64,000 nucleotides of DNA from Aureispira sp. CCB-QB1 (GCF_000724545.1 NZ_JHBV01000004.1:1-64000); one strand, 5' to 3'. Shown: positions 18,723 to 28,427, numbered from the stretch's first letter. The notes: generated by a model from the letters alone, not told the origin. Numbers and translations: made by a program.

Positions 18723-19256
18723 ATGACAATGAAAAAATATCTGTTGCATCCTTATTTTAGAATAATATTGGTGGCAACTATCGTACTACTTTTGTTGAAC
18801 AGTTGTGAATATGGACTGGAGCAAGGTAATGTGGCTCAAAATCCTACGGTCACAGCGAACAAAAATACTGCACCTGAAACAGCTGATGATCATGGAACCA
18901 ATGGCGCATCAAGAAATGAGTCGATCGAAGAACCTTCCGTTCCTGTTGCGCCCAAAGAATTTACCGAAAGAGATTTGAAGTTTAAAGGAAAGCCAATTGT
19001 TATTACACGACACGCTCGTTGCCGAATGGGATGCCGAGAAATTGATGCTTTTGAAATTCAAGAAGTGATTGATCAAGATCATATTAATTATAAAAAGACA
19101 AGACCAGCGCAGCCTGGAAAATGCCCATCTATTGCTTATGAGGGGACAACTAGAGATCAGCAACATGTGCGTGTTATTGTTGGGGATTGTGAGCGTGATC
19201 CTATTATTATCACTGTAATTGACTTGGGAAATAAATACAATTGTACTTGTGATTAA
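18723..19256 (+). CDS. DUF4258 domain lipoprotein
   Basis: The N-terminal hydrophobic stretch ends in LLLNSC with C28 as the probable lipidation site. A low-complexity linker of about 50 residues (asparagine, threonine, glutamate, proline) follows. Residues about 95-177 match the DUF4258 pattern: ITRHARCRMGCREIDAFEIQ opens the domain and VRVIVGDCERDPIIITVIDL supplies the last strands. The six or so cysteines suggest disulfides or metal binding outside the cytoplasm. DUF4258 relates to small RelE/BrnT-like folds, but an outside location argues against a classical toxin role. ATG at 18723 or 18729 are both possible. The MscS gene starts 9 nt later, so the two are likely cotranscribed. Confidence 0.78.
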   Translation: MTMKKYLLHPYFRIILVATIVLLLLNSCEYGLEQGNVAQNPTVTANKNTAPETADDHGTNGASRNESIEEPSVPVAPKEFTERDLKFKGKPIVITRHARCRMGCREIDAFEIQEVIDQDHINYKKTRPAQPGKCPSIAYEGTTRDQQHVRVIVGDCERDPIIITVIDLGNKYNCTCD

Positions 19257-19265
19257 GCTTAAAAA

Positions 19266-20186
19266 ATGGATACGATAATAGAATGGTTTCATCGATTTTC
19301 TGATGGACTAACAGAAACAGAAAGCAAAGCTTTAACAACTTTTGTGTTGGTGATTCTTTTGTGGGTAATACAACGAATTGTGACACGCTCTATTATGAAA
19401 CTACAGAGCGATTTAGCGGTTCGTTATACTTGGCGAAAGAGTGCAACGTATGGTATTTATGTAATTGGAATTATTGGTATTGCCTTAGTTTGGGCGAATC
19501 ACTTTGGTGATTTTGCTACTTATTTGGGGTTGCTATCCGCAGGTCTAGCAATTGCTTTTCAAGACCCTATTGTCAACATGGCAGGATGGTATTTTATCTT
19601 GGTACAAAAGCCATTTAAGGTAGGAGATCGGATTCAAGTCGAGAATCAAATTGGTGATGTTGTAGACATCAACTTGTTTCAGTTTTCGATTGTAGAAGTT
19701 GGCAATTGGGTAGGAGACGAGCAAAGTACAGGTCGGATTATACACATTCCTAATTCTAAAATTTTTAAAGCTCCTTTGGCAAATTACAATGAGGGGTTGG
19801 ATTACATTTGGAATGAAATTCAGGTTTTGGTGACATTCGAAAGCAATTGGAGAAAGTGCAAAGAGGTATTGCAGGAAACATTGAACGAACACGCACCTAA
19901 GGTCAGTGAGCATGCTAGAAAAGAACTACAGTCAGCTTCTGGACAGTATTTGATTTATTATCATAAGGTAACACCAATTGTTTATACAAGTGTCGAAGCT
20001 AGTGGTGTTTTGTTAACAATGCGTTATTTGTGCGAGCCCAAACGACGACGAAATACGACAAGCTATTTGTGGGAAAAAATCTTAGATCAATTTAACGATC
20101 CAGCCAATGTTGATATGGATTTCGCTTATCCTACTCGACGAGCAGTTACGACTGGAGATGGTGTAAAAGCAGCTACAGGCGATTGA
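19266..20186 (+). CDS. MscS-family mechanosensitive channel
   Basis: This 306-residue small-conductance channel homologue opens under membrane tension to release solutes during osmotic downshock. Helices at about residues 20-40 and 58-80 precede the pore-lining segment YLGLLSAGLAIAFQDPIVNM. The beta domain PFKVGDRIQVENQIGDVVDI follows, and the IHIPNSKIFKAPLANYN segment is typical of the family. The C-terminal domain runs to about residue 290. The start ATG lies 9 nt after the DUF4258 lipoprotein stop, indicating an operon. Confidence 0.92.
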   Translation: MDTIIEWFHRFSDGLTETESKALTTFVLVILLWVIQRIVTRSIMKLQSDLAVRYTWRKSATYGIYVIGIIGIALVWANHFGDFATYLGLLSAGLAIAFQDPIVNMAGWYFILVQKPFKVGDRIQVENQIGDVVDINLFQFSIVEVGNWVGDEQSTGRIIHIPNSKIFKAPLANYNEGLDYIWNEIQVLVTFESNWRKCKEVLQETLNEHAPKVSEHARKELQSASGQYLIYYHKVTPIVYTSVEASGVLLTMRYLCEPKRRRNTTSYLWEKILDQFNDPANVDMDFAYPTRRAVTTGDGVKAATGD

Positions 20187-20813
20187 TGTTACTAAAATGA
20201 TTGAAAATTGAAACAGAAACCTGTGATTTTTGAAACGTTTAGAATCGTTAGTTTTAACAAAATAAAAACAAAAGAGATGAATTATAATTCTTTGGAGCGT
20301 CGTTTTTTTGTTTAATTTGTTTTTCTTAAAAAGAATCTTTTTGTTTGAATAATAAACCTACTTTTATTCTTCTCGACTCTTAAATGATTGCCCAACAGTT
20401 CTTGTATTAAAAATGACTATTTTGCTCGCTCTCAATCTTATAAAACAATAGATAATCATTATTGGTAATCATAGGTTTTTCATTTCTTATATCGTGTGCC
20501 TTTGATACACTGCGATAGCCAACAAAATTAGGATGTTTTTATACGTAATAATGCTTTTGTGTTTTTTATTTAGAAACTAAAAAGACCTTCTTTGATGTTG
20601 ACTAATTAGTGTTATTGCTATTGGGATTAGCTGTATAGAACCTAATAATAACCTAGCTGGAATGTACGTTAAACTAGGTGTAAAATTATTTTGTGATACA
20701 GTTGTTTTGTGTTGATTTAGATTTGTAAAATATCAAAAAAACAATGCTATAGGATAGTGAGAGAAGTAAACGTAGACTACAATCTACAAATTACCAAATA
20801 AATATAAAATAAA
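20187..20813. other. Gene-free AT-rich stretch
   Basis: About 630 nt without a convincing coding frame. TAGATTTG near 20725 fits a -7 promoter element for the downstream M42 peptidase gene, with TTTG about 24 nt further upstream, slightly longer than usual. No repeat was recognised. Confidence 0.4.
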
Positions 20814-21875
20814 ATGATTGATATTGCTTTATTAAGCGAATTTTGTAAAATCCCTGCTGCACCTGGCTTTGAGCAGCGATTGCGAGCTGTAATAATGGAA
20901 ATGATTGCTCCTTTAGTGGATGAGGTGTCTACCGACGCAATGGGAAATGTATATGCAGTGAAAAAGGGAACGAAGAAGGGGAAAGATGCCAAAAAGGTAA
21001 TGATTGGAGCGCATATGGATGAAATTGGCTTCATTGTAACGCATATAGAAGAAGGTGGGTTCATTCGTTTTCACACCTTAGGAGGGTTTGATCCCAAAAC
21101 TTTGACCGCTCAACGTGTTATTATCCACGGAAAGAAAGACATTGTAGGTTGTATGGGGTGTAAACCTATTCACTTGTTAAGTGCTGCTGAACGAGGTAAG
21201 CCATTGGGAATTAAAGATTATTTCATTGATACAGGAATGACACAAGAAGAAGTGGAGTTGTTGGTTAGTGTTGGTGATCCAATTACTAGAGAGCGAGAGT
21301 TGATAGAAATGGGAAATTGTGTTAATTCAAAATCTTTGGACAATCGTTTGGCTGTTTATATGCTTTACGAAACTTTGAGAGAATTAAAAGATACTCCTGT
21401 CCCATACGATGTATACGGCGTATTTACGGTACAAGAAGAAGTAGGAATTAGGGGGGCTAATGTTGCTGCTCAACAGGTTAATCCTGATTTTGGATTTGGA
21501 ATTGATGTAACGATTGCTTTTGATGTGCCTGGTTCACAAGCACATGAACGCATTACTTCTTTGGGTAAGGGCTGTGCTATTAAAATCATGGATAGCTCGA
21601 CAATTTGCGACTATAGAATGGTTAATTTTATGAAGCAAACGGCTGATAATTACAAAATTCAATGGCAACCTGAAGTGTTAACAGGAGGAGGAACCGATAC
21701 GGCTGGTATTCAACGTAGAGGAATTAATGGCGCCATCGCAGGATGTGTTTCTATTCCTTGTCGGAATGTGCATCAAGTTATTGAAATGGCGGATAAAAGC
21801 GATATTCGAAATGGTATTGATTTGCTTAAAAAATGCCTCCTAGAAATGGATCAATACGATTGGAGTTTTAGATAA
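20814..21875 (+). CDS. M42 family metallopeptidase
   Basis: This cytoplasmic aminopeptidase belongs to the M42 family (glutamyl aminopeptidase / YsdC / FrvX group), which forms dodecameric tetrahedral particles that trim peptides. The di-metal site is visible in order: H in IGAHMDEIG, D in KSLDNRLAV, the EE pair in TVQEEVGIRG, D in FGIDVTIAF, and H in IPCRNVHQVIE. Length is 353 residues, normal for the family. Some members were misnamed endoglucanases. It is a single gene closed by hairpins at 21911 and 21951. Confidence 0.93.
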   Translation: MIDIALLSEFCKIPAAPGFEQRLRAVIMEMIAPLVDEVSTDAMGNVYAVKKGTKKGKDAKKVMIGAHMDEIGFIVTHIEEGGFIRFHTLGGFDPKTLTAQRVIIHGKKDIVGCMGCKPIHLLSAAERGKPLGIKDYFIDTGMTQEEVELLVSVGDPITRERELIEMGNCVNSKSLDNRLAVYMLYETLRELKDTPVPYDVYGVFTVQEEVGIRGANVAAQQVNPDFGFGIDVTIAFDVPGSQAHERITSLGKGCAIKIMDSSTICDYRMVNFMKQTADNYKIQWQPEVLTGGGTDTAGIQRRGINGAIAGCVSIPCRNVHQVIEMADKSDIRNGIDLLKKCLLEMDQYDWSFR

Positions 21876-21910
21876 ACTATTTCCGTCATTGTTTAGGCGC
21901 TAAAAATAAT

Positions 21911-21934
21911 GTAGCAGTATTTTGCTGCCTTTTT
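21911..21934 (+). terminator. Terminator of the M42 peptidase gene
   Basis: A 6-bp stem GTAGCA / TGCTGC (one wobble) around GTATTT is followed by C and five T, 36 nt beyond the stop. Confidence 0.6.
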
Positions 21935-21950
21935 GAAAATATAAGATATT

Positions 21951-22020
21951 AGGTTGGTTGTTAGTTGTTCTATGTTTGTAAATTACAAATAAAGATACTA
22001 ATAACCAACCTACTGTTTTT
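21951..22020. terminator. Large hairpin between convergent genes
   Basis: AGGTTGGTTGTTAG (21951-21964) pairs with CTAATAACCAACCT (21998-22011) over 14 bp with one wobble. The loop contains a further TTTGTAA / TTACAAA stem. Seven T follow on the plus strand and an AT-rich tail on the minus strand. It probably ends transcription of the convergent peptidase and hydrolase genes. Confidence 0.7.
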
Positions 22021-22053
22021 TTAGAGGGTGATTTGACTTGAATGGCTGCGACT

Positions 22054-22698
22054 TTACAATTTTGCTACCAACTCATGTAAGACAGTTCGATCTATGACGT
22101 GTTTGCCTTCGAACCAAATCATTTCAAATTGAATGCCTTGTTGTTGAGTAAACATATCATGCATCTGAATTTTTTCGGCACTTAAATACTCGTCTTCCTT
22201 TCCATAGACAACATACAGCTTCTTTTGCGCCAAGTAATCTTTCATAGGCAAATAGCTTAAATCCGTAGGAAAGGCAGCACCCCACAAAATAAGATTATGA
22301 AAGAAAGGTCGATTGCGTTCTATCCAACGCACGACAGTTGCCCCTCCTTGCGAAAAGCCCAGAATGTTAATCTCTACGTTTTCAGGAAGTTGGTTTTTGT
22401 ATTTGTAATAAAGATGTTCTATATAATTACAATAATCCTCAATTTCAGACAAACGATCTGCTTTGGTCATCCAAGAAGCTCCTACGCTGCCCTTCTTTTC
22501 GTTCCAATAAAAGCGAGAAAATCCTTCGGGGGCAACGATAAAACAATCGTCTCCTAATTGATTGAATTTATGAATGATTTGGCTGGCCAACTGACCATAA
22601 CCATGACAGACAATAAAAAACTTCTTCGTAGAGGAAGAAGGAGTTCCTAAGGTGTAATAATGAGCGGTTTTAGGAAATTTGATTTGGTGTGATTGCAT
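22054..22698 (-). CDS. Alpha/beta hydrolase (carboxylesterase/phospholipase type)
   Basis: This 214-residue cytoplasmic serine hydrolase has the dienelactone hydrolase / carboxylesterase layout. The oxyanion strand is FFIVCHGYGQLASQ, the nucleophile serine sits in GFSQGGATV, the acid is probably D in YGKEDEYL, and the base is H in FEGKHVIDR near the C-terminus. Such proteins cleave short acyl esters or lysophospholipids; the substrate here is unknown. It is a single gene, convergent with the M42 peptidase gene. Confidence 0.85.
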   Translation of the reverse strand: MQSHQIKFPKTAHYYTLGTPSSSTKKFFIVCHGYGQLASQIIHKFNQLGDDCFIVAPEGFSRFYWNEKKGSVGASWMTKADRLSEIEDYCNYIEHLYYKYKNQLPENVEINILGFSQGGATVVRWIERNRPFFHNLILWGAAFPTDLSYLPMKDYLAQKKLYVVYGKEDEYLSAEKIQMHDMFTQQQGIQFEMIWFEGKHVIDRTVLHELVAKL

Positions 22699-22783
22699 AA
22701 CAAAAGAGTTTTTTGACTTTTACACGAAAAAACTATATTTTGGGTGGAATTAGAAATAATTATAAAATTATTTTTTTGAACAA

Positions 22784-22923
22784 TAGTTCGTTGAAAAACT
22801 TTATTAGTTTGATAATCAATTAGTCGTGAATTTGTTGCGTTTTGTGTTAAAGGCTTAATTATCAAACTAATATAAACGTGTTTTTTTATCTTTTTGGTGA
22901 AAAAGTAAAAAATCAACGAACTA
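22784..22923. repeat. Intergenic repeat element, copy B (nested inverted repeats)
   Basis: TAGTTCGTTGA (22784-22794) and TCAACGAACTA (22913-22923) are the same 11-bp inverted ends as copy A. A second perfect 13-bp pair lies inside: TTAGTTTGATAAT (22804-22816) and ATTATCAAACTAA (22858-22870). The core at 22821 starts TAGTCGTGA as in copy A. The segment could fold into one long hairpin. It sits in the roughly 400-nt gap between two divergent genes (22699-23101), where no gene is seen. Confidence 0.75.
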
Positions 22924-23101
22924 CTATTTGAATACATTGCTTTAAAAAATTATTGCTTTGTAAGTCATGGAATTATGCTTGTTTCGTTTTTGTGCTTTAT
23001 TGGACAAAAGAACCAATACAACTAATTTTAGAGCTTACAACTTGTGATGGAAGGAGAGCAATAAAAATCAACAGTACACTTTCAATATTACAACCTATCT
23101 A

Positions 23102-25762
23102 ATGGCTAAAAATAACAATACTAAAAAAGCAAAGGAATCCAATGGAGGTTCTTCAACAAATACAAATAGCTTGTTAGCTCGATTTGGAAAGCATCTTATA
23201 GCCTATTTTGTTTTGATTGCAGCAACAATGTTGTATTTAAAACCAGTGGCTTTTGATGGTATGTCTTTGCAACAACATGATAACGTTCAGGCAGTGTATC
23301 AACAGAAAGAAATTAACGATTATCAAGAAACGCAAGGCTCTGTTATTCGGTGGACGAACCATATGTTTGGTGGGATGCCAACGGCTATGATGAAAAGCAA
23401 TAATTATAATTATGCTGGAACTTATGTGGGCAAAGTGATTACTGTGTTTACGCAAAAAAGCGAACTTAGGACGCTTTTTCTAATTATGATTTGCGGATAC
23501 ATAGGTCTTGTGCTAGTGGGCGTCAATTGGGTCTTGAGTCTGTGTTTGTCTATTATGCTAGGCTTTTTTACAGCCAATACGTTATATATTGCCGCAGGAC
23601 ATACTGGAAAAATGGATGTTTTGGCCATTACCCCAGTTATTGTAGGAGCATTTATTTGTGCTTACCGTAAAAATATGTTGTTAGGAACAACCTTTTTTAC
23701 AATAGGCATCAGTTATAGCATTATGAGAAATCACGTGCAAATGACTTACTACACCTATTTCGCACTAGGAATTATAGGGCTTTTGTTTTTAATTGACGCT
23801 ATCAAAAAACAACAAATTCCTCATTTTGGTAAGTTTGCTTTAAGTATGCTTGTGGGAACTTTGTTGGGAGTCGCCTCCAACTTAGGAAGCTTATGGGCTA
23901 TTTATGAATATGGTCAAGCTTCTACACGAGGAAAGTCAGAGCTGACTGTAAAGAAAGAGGCACCTGTTGCTGATCCAAGAAATAAAGCAGAAAAACCAAA
24001 TGCATCGAGCGGTTTGCCTTACGATTATGTCTTTGGATTGAGTATGGAAAAAATGGAAGTTGCTAGTTTGATGTTTCCAAATTTCCACGGTGGAACACAA
24101 GGAAAATCATTTTATTCTGACCCAAAATCAGAGACTTATGCTGCCTTTAACAATCCTGCCATACAACAAGAGTTAATAGCTGCTGCTAGAAAGAATGGCA
24201 TCAAGGATCCCAATCAATTTATGAATCAATTGATCAATCAGTATACTCGACAATATCGAGGAAGTCAAACTATGAGTGGCGGTCCTATCTATTATGGTGT
24301 GGTCACTTGCCTATTGCTTTTCTTAGCTTTATTACTATTACAAGGCGCAGTGAAATGGGCTTTTGTGGGCACATTTGCATTTTTTATCCTGTTAGCATGG
24401 GGAAAACATTTTGCTGCTTTTAATGATTTGATGTATTACTATTTCCCATTGTACTCTAAGTTTAGAGATACCAAGATGACACTTTTAGTTGCTCAGCCTA
24501 TCGTAATTTTGGCAATAGGGTTAGGTTTGATGAAATTAGTGCGTTTTAATGCAGAAGAATATGCTAATACTTGGTCAGCTAAAGTGTTGCCAAAGATAAA
24601 GCAAACCGTATCTAAAGAAGGTTATGTTTTGTTAGCTGGTTTGATTGGTTTGGGGATTTGTGTATTGGCTTATCTATATCTAAGTATGGGAGCAATATCA
24701 GCACCTACCGATGCTGGTTTGGCAATGATTAGCCCTAAGTTGGTTGCTGCATTAGAAGCTGACCGAGCAGCATTGGCAAAAGCAGATGTTTTGAGAGCAA
24801 TTGGGTTTATTTTGGTAACAACAGGCATTTTATACGCTTATGCGAAAGAAAAATTATCTATAGAAATTGCTGGAATTGTAGTCGCCTTAGTTGCTGTTAT
24901 AGACTTAGGAATGATAAATTCTGATTATTTGAATGAGAATAGTTATACGGCAAAAAATTATCAAGTAGCCAGTAAAGAACAAGTACTTCAAAAATCAGAT
25001 CGTGATATCTTAAAAGATAAGTCCATTTATAAGGTGGTCGATTATTCTAGAGGAGCGCCTAGTCAGACGGCGGCTACTTCAGGGATTCATAAAAGTTTAG
25101 GAGGGTATTCTGCGGCTAAGCCTTTGTTGTATCAAGAATTTTGGAATTATTATCAATTGGATAATGGAAATGTTGCCCTAAAACAACACAGCAATTTGAT
25201 GAACATGATGAATGTGAAATACATCATTGTGAGTCCTGACCGATTTATGGATAATCCAACTGCTTTAGGAAATGTTTGGTTTGTACAAAATATTCAACAA
25301 GTCAAAAATGCCGATGCAGAATTAGCTGCTTTGGATGATCTAAATCCTACATTGAATGCTGTTGTACAAGAAAAATATGCAGATTATGTAAAGGGTTTAG
25401 AAACCGATTATCAAGCAGGAGATAAGATTAGCTTAAAATCATATCATCCTGATACAATGGTGTATCAGTCCGAAACTGCTAAAGATCGATTTGCTGTTTT
25501 CTCTGAAATGTATTATCCCAAAGGTTGGAATGTGTATATAGATGGGGAAAAAGTGGCTCCTTTCATCAAGACAAACTATATCCTTAGAGGGCTAAAAATT
25601 CCAGCAGGTAAGCATGAAATCAAAATGATTTATGAGCCCCAATCTGTATTGCTAGGAGCTACTATTGGAACCATTGCTTCTGTTGTCATTTTATTGTTGC
25701 TTTTAGCAACGGTAATAAAAGTTGTAATAGCTAAGAAAACAGAATCGCCAACAGCAGCATAG
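23102..25762 (+). CDS. YfhO-like polytopic membrane protein
   Basis: This 886-residue inner-membrane protein has about a dozen hydrophobic segments and a C-terminal soluble domain followed by a last membrane helix (ATIGTIASVVILLLLLATV). It resembles the YfhO family, GT-C-like proteins linked in Firmicutes to teichoic acid or lipid glycosylation. Typical pieces are the FDGMSLQQHDNVQ loop after helix 1, WTNHMFGGMPT, and the C-terminal SEMYYPKGWNVYIDGE domain. The first 25 residues are a polar asparagine/lysine tail. It stands alone upstream of the glycan-modification genes. The sugar donor and acceptor are unknown, and the link to the neighbouring cluster is positional only. Confidence 0.85.
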   Translation: MAKNNNTKKAKESNGGSSTNTNSLLARFGKHLIAYFVLIAATMLYLKPVAFDGMSLQQHDNVQAVYQQKEINDYQETQGSVIRWTNHMFGGMPTAMMKSNNYNYAGTYVGKVITVFTQKSELRTLFLIMICGYIGLVLVGVNWVLSLCLSIMLGFFTANTLYIAAGHTGKMDVLAITPVIVGAFICAYRKNMLLGTTFFTIGISYSIMRNHVQMTYYTYFALGIIGLLFLIDAIKKQQIPHFGKFALSMLVGTLLGVASNLGSLWAIYEYGQASTRGKSELTVKKEAPVADPRNKAEKPNASSGLPYDYVFGLSMEKMEVASLMFPNFHGGTQGKSFYSDPKSETYAAFNNPAIQQELIAAARKNGIKDPNQFMNQLINQYTRQYRGSQTMSGGPIYYGVVTCLLLFLALLLLQGAVKWAFVGTFAFFILLAWGKHFAAFNDLMYYYFPLYSKFRDTKMTLLVAQPIVILAIGLGLMKLVRFNAEEYANTWSAKVLPKIKQTVSKEGYVLLAGLIGLGICVLAYLYLSMGAISAPTDAGLAMISPKLVAALEADRAALAKADVLRAIGFILVTTGILYAYAKEKLSIEIAGIVVALVAVIDLGMINSDYLNENSYTAKNYQVASKEQVLQKSDRDILKDKSIYKVVDYSRGAPSQTAATSGIHKSLGGYSAAKPLLYQEFWNYYQLDNGNVALKQHSNLMNMMNVKYIIVSPDRFMDNPTALGNVWFVQNIQQVKNADAELAALDDLNPTLNAVVQEKYADYVKGLETDYQAGDKISLKSYHPDTMVYQSETAKDRFAVFSEMYYPKGWNVYIDGEKVAPFIKTNYILRGLKIPAGKHEIKMIYEPQSVLLGATIGTIASVVILLLLLATVIKVVIAKKTESPTAA

Positions 25763-25858
25763 GTATCAAAATTAAGTAGGAAAATTTGTATAACTATTAA
25801 AGGTTATGCATGTAAAACTTATAAGGGAATAGTTGTTGAAGGAAGCTTGTCTTTTATT

Positions 25859-26037
25859 AACGATTATCATGAAACGTAGTTCCTGTAATAATAAAGTTGT
25901 CTGGTTCGCTATAGCCTTCAGCCCTTTATTGGCATCATCGAAGTACAGTATCTTCGAAGGTGCTCGTTTTCGCTTTTTTGATAAGAGAATAAATTTAAAC
26001 AGCTTGCTTCTCATCAAATCCATTTGTGATAATCGTT
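25859..26037. repeat. Palindrome-bounded intergenic element
   Basis: AACGATTATCA (25859-25869) and TGATAATCGTT (26027-26037) are perfect 11-bp inverted repeats bounding 179 bp. A smaller TCGAAG / CTTCGA pair lies at 25938-25943 and 25952-25957. The block fills the gap between the YfhO-like and MBOAT genes. The open frames through it look like by-products of the repeat. It may be a different small repeat family from copies A and B. Confidence 0.5.
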
Positions 26038-26084
26038 CTTTTTGAGCAATGCTTTTTGAGTGAAATGAGAAAAAATAAATATAT

Positions 26085-27515
26085 ATGCTGTTTAATTCCA
26101 TAGATTTTGCACTATTCTTGCCAACCGTTTTTGCATTGTATTGGTCGATTAAGAATGTGAGAATACAAAATGGGTTGATAGTCCTTGCAAGCTATTTTTT
26201 TTATGGATGGTGGGATTGGCGGTTTCTTTCCTTAATACTTTTTAGTTCATTAGTAGATTACTCGATTGGCATACAACTAAAAGAAGAAGCTTCTGAATGG
26301 AAGCGAAAGCTCTATTTGTGGCTTAGTATAGGTGTCAATTTGGGCTTTTTGGGCTTTTTTAAATATTATAACTTTTTCCTAGACAATTTTGTAACCGCTT
26401 TTTCTTTTTTTGGCAAGACTCTAGCTGTTGATCGGCTTGATATTATTTTGCCTGTAGGAATTAGTTTCTATACCTTTCAGACGCTAAGTTATTCTATAGA
26501 CGTTTATAAAAGAAAACTAGAACCAACTAAAGATTTTATTGCATTTACTGCGTTTGTCAGCTTTTTTCCTCAGTTAGTGGCTGGCCCAATCGAAAGAGCT
26601 ACCAAACTTTTGCCACAGTTTTATCAACCTCGTCAGTTTGAGTATGATAAAGCTGTAGATGGTTTGCGTCAAATTTTGTGGGGTTTTTTTAAGAAAGTAG
26701 TTATTGCCGATAGTTGTGCGGTGACAGCTAATTTAATATTCAATAATTCTGGCGACTATTCAGGAAGTACCTTGGCTTTAGGAGCTATTTTGTTTACCTT
26801 TCAAATTTATGGTGATTTTTCTGGCTATTCGGATATTGCCATAGGAACAGCTCGGTTGTTTGGTTTTGATTTAATGAAAAATTTTGCCTTCCCATATTTT
26901 TCTAGAGATATAGCAGAGTTTTGGCGGCGTTGGCATATTTCTCTGTCTACATGGTTTCGAGATTATCTTTATATCCCCTTGGGGGGCAGTCGAGGAGGAA
27001 CAGCGATGAAGGTTAGAAATACGTTTATTATTTTTTTAGTGAGTGGGTTTTGGCATGGCGCTAATTGGACATATATTGTTTGGGGATTGCTCAATGCAAT
27101 TTATTTCTTACCATTATTACTAACCAATAACAATAGAAATAATCTTGAGATGGTTGCTCAAGGGAGATGGTTGCCATCGGCAAAAGAGGTTTTAGGAATG
27201 TTGACTACCTTTGCTTTAACTGTATTAGCGTGGATTTTCTTTAGAGCATCTAGTATTGAACATGCTTTTAGTTATATCGCAGGTTTGTGTTCTGTCTCTT
27301 TGTTGACCATTCCTGAAGTCAAACCTATAACCACTATTGTTATGGTACTAATCTTTTTAGTCATAGAATGGGGAGGGAGAGAAGGTGCCTATGCATTAGA
27401 AAAATTAGGTTTGAAATGGCAAAGACCCCTGCGATTGTTGTTTTACTATGTATTAGGATTGACAGTCTTATTGTTCTCAGGACAACGACAGGAGTTTATT
27501 TATTTTCAATTCTAG
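26085..27515 (+). CDS. MBOAT family O-acyltransferase (AlgI-like)
   Basis: This 476-residue integral membrane acyltransferase transfers acyl, usually acetyl, groups across the membrane to an extracellular polysaccharide. Family hallmarks are FKYYNFF, PVGISFYTFQTLSYSIDVY, QLVAGPIERA, GDFSGYSDIAIG, FWRRWHISLSTWFRDYLYIPLGG with H284, and the catalytic H324 in SGFWHGANWT. It is followed after 6 nt by an SGNH-like partner, the arrangement used by alginate-type O-acetylation systems. The surface glycan made by the genes at 29.9-38.4 kb is a possible acceptor, though other glycans are equally possible. Confidence 0.93.
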   Translation: MLFNSIDFALFLPTVFALYWSIKNVRIQNGLIVLASYFFYGWWDWRFLSLILFSSLVDYSIGIQLKEEASEWKRKLYLWLSIGVNLGFLGFFKYYNFFLDNFVTAFSFFGKTLAVDRLDIILPVGISFYTFQTLSYSIDVYKRKLEPTKDFIAFTAFVSFFPQLVAGPIERATKLLPQFYQPRQFEYDKAVDGLRQILWGFFKKVVIADSCAVTANLIFNNSGDYSGSTLALGAILFTFQIYGDFSGYSDIAIGTARLFGFDLMKNFAFPYFSRDIAEFWRRWHISLSTWFRDYLYIPLGGSRGGTAMKVRNTFIIFLVSGFWHGANWTYIVWGLLNAIYFLPLLLTNNNRNNLEMVAQGRWLPSAKEVLGMLTTFALTVLAWIFFRASSIEHAFSYIAGLCSVSLLTIPEVKPITTIVMVLIFLVIEWGGREGAYALEKLGLKWQRPLRLLFYYVLGLTVLLFSGQRQEFIYFQF

Positions 27516-27521
27516 ACTAAT

Positions 27522-28427
27522 ATGAAACGATTTATTTTACAAACAACAGCTTTTATCCTATTGACGGGGTTTTCATTTGTATTTATTTTGTATCAAGCAG
27601 ATGGGTACACCGATGCTTTTTATTTGAGATTTACGACCCCAAAACAATTTAATCTAATTGTAGGTACTTCAAGAGCTGCTCAAGGATTGCAACCCGCTAT
27701 TTTTGATGAAATATTAGAGACAGATGCTCCGTTTTTTAACTATGCGTTTACTTTGGCTCAAAGCCCTTTTGGTCATGTATACTTAAATAGCATCAAAAAG
27801 AAATTAGATACTACCCAACGAAACGGTACTTTTATCATTACTGTAGACCCTTGGGCTATTAGTTCTGAAACAGAAAATCCTAATGATTCTGCTCATTTTA
27901 GAGAAATCAATTTGGCATTGGCAAATACTGTTAATGTAAATCAGAAGCCTAATTGGGGATATTTATACCATAATTTTGGAGGCAAGTATTATCAAATTCT
28001 GTCCTTTGGAAACTCTAAAATGTACTTGCATGAAGATGGTTGGTTAGAAATGAATTTGAGGACAGATGTAGCAGTTGTGCAAGAACGAACGTTAAATAAA
28101 CTAAAAAGATACCGAGATAAAGTACTGCCTAAATATAAATTTTCTACTTTGAGGTTACAATACTTAATTAAAACCATTCAATATTTGAATCAGTATGGAA
28201 AGGTGTTTTTGGTGCGATTGCCTGTTTCTAAAGAGATGTTGGAGATTGAAAATGAGCTAATGCCTATGTTCGATTCTAAACTAAAAGAGGCTATCCTTCT
28301 GTCAGAAGATTATTTGGATTTCACTAAGGAAAAGACTAGTTTTACGTATACTGATGGCAATCATTTGCATAAAAAATCAGGTGCTGTTGTATCTCAAAAA
28401 ATTGCTAATTGGATAAAAAATAGATGA
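27522..28427 (+). CDS. SGNH/AlgX-like partner of the MBOAT enzyme
   Basis: This 301-residue protein with an N-terminal membrane anchor (about residues 5-25) has a periplasmic domain. LIVGTSRAAQGLQPAIFDE fits a GDS-like nucleophile region and TYTDGNHLHKKSGAVVS fits the Asp-x-x-His region of SGNH acyl-transferases. Such proteins receive the acyl group from the MBOAT channel and place it on the polysaccharide. It is 6 nt downstream of the MBOAT gene. Catalytic assignment (S in GTS, D and H in DGNHLH) is by pattern only. Confidence 0.7.
   Translation: MKRFILQTTAFILLTGFSFVFILYQADGYTDAFYLRFTTPKQFNLIVGTSRAAQGLQPAIFDEILETDAPFFNYAFTLAQSPFGHVYLNSIKKKLDTTQRNGTFIITVDPWAISSETENPNDSAHFREINLALANTVNVNQKPNWGYLYHNFGGKYYQILSFGNSKMYLHEDGWLEMNLRTDVAVVQERTLNKLKRYRDKVLPKYKFSTLRLQYLIKTIQYLNQYGKVFLVRLPVSKEMLEIENELMPMFDSKLKEAILLSEDYLDFTKEKTSFTYTDGNHLHKKSGAVVSQKIANWIKNR

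Noticed and set aside
22647-22937. Open frame of 96 codons on the minus strand overlapping the hydrolase start
   Set aside because: It covers repeat copy B and shows low-complexity, unprotein-like composition.
25772-26101. Open frame of 109 codons on the minus strand between the YfhO-like and MBOAT genes
   Set aside because: It runs through a palindrome-bounded intergenic block, overlaps the MBOAT start, has no recognisable motif and looks like a by-product of the repeat.
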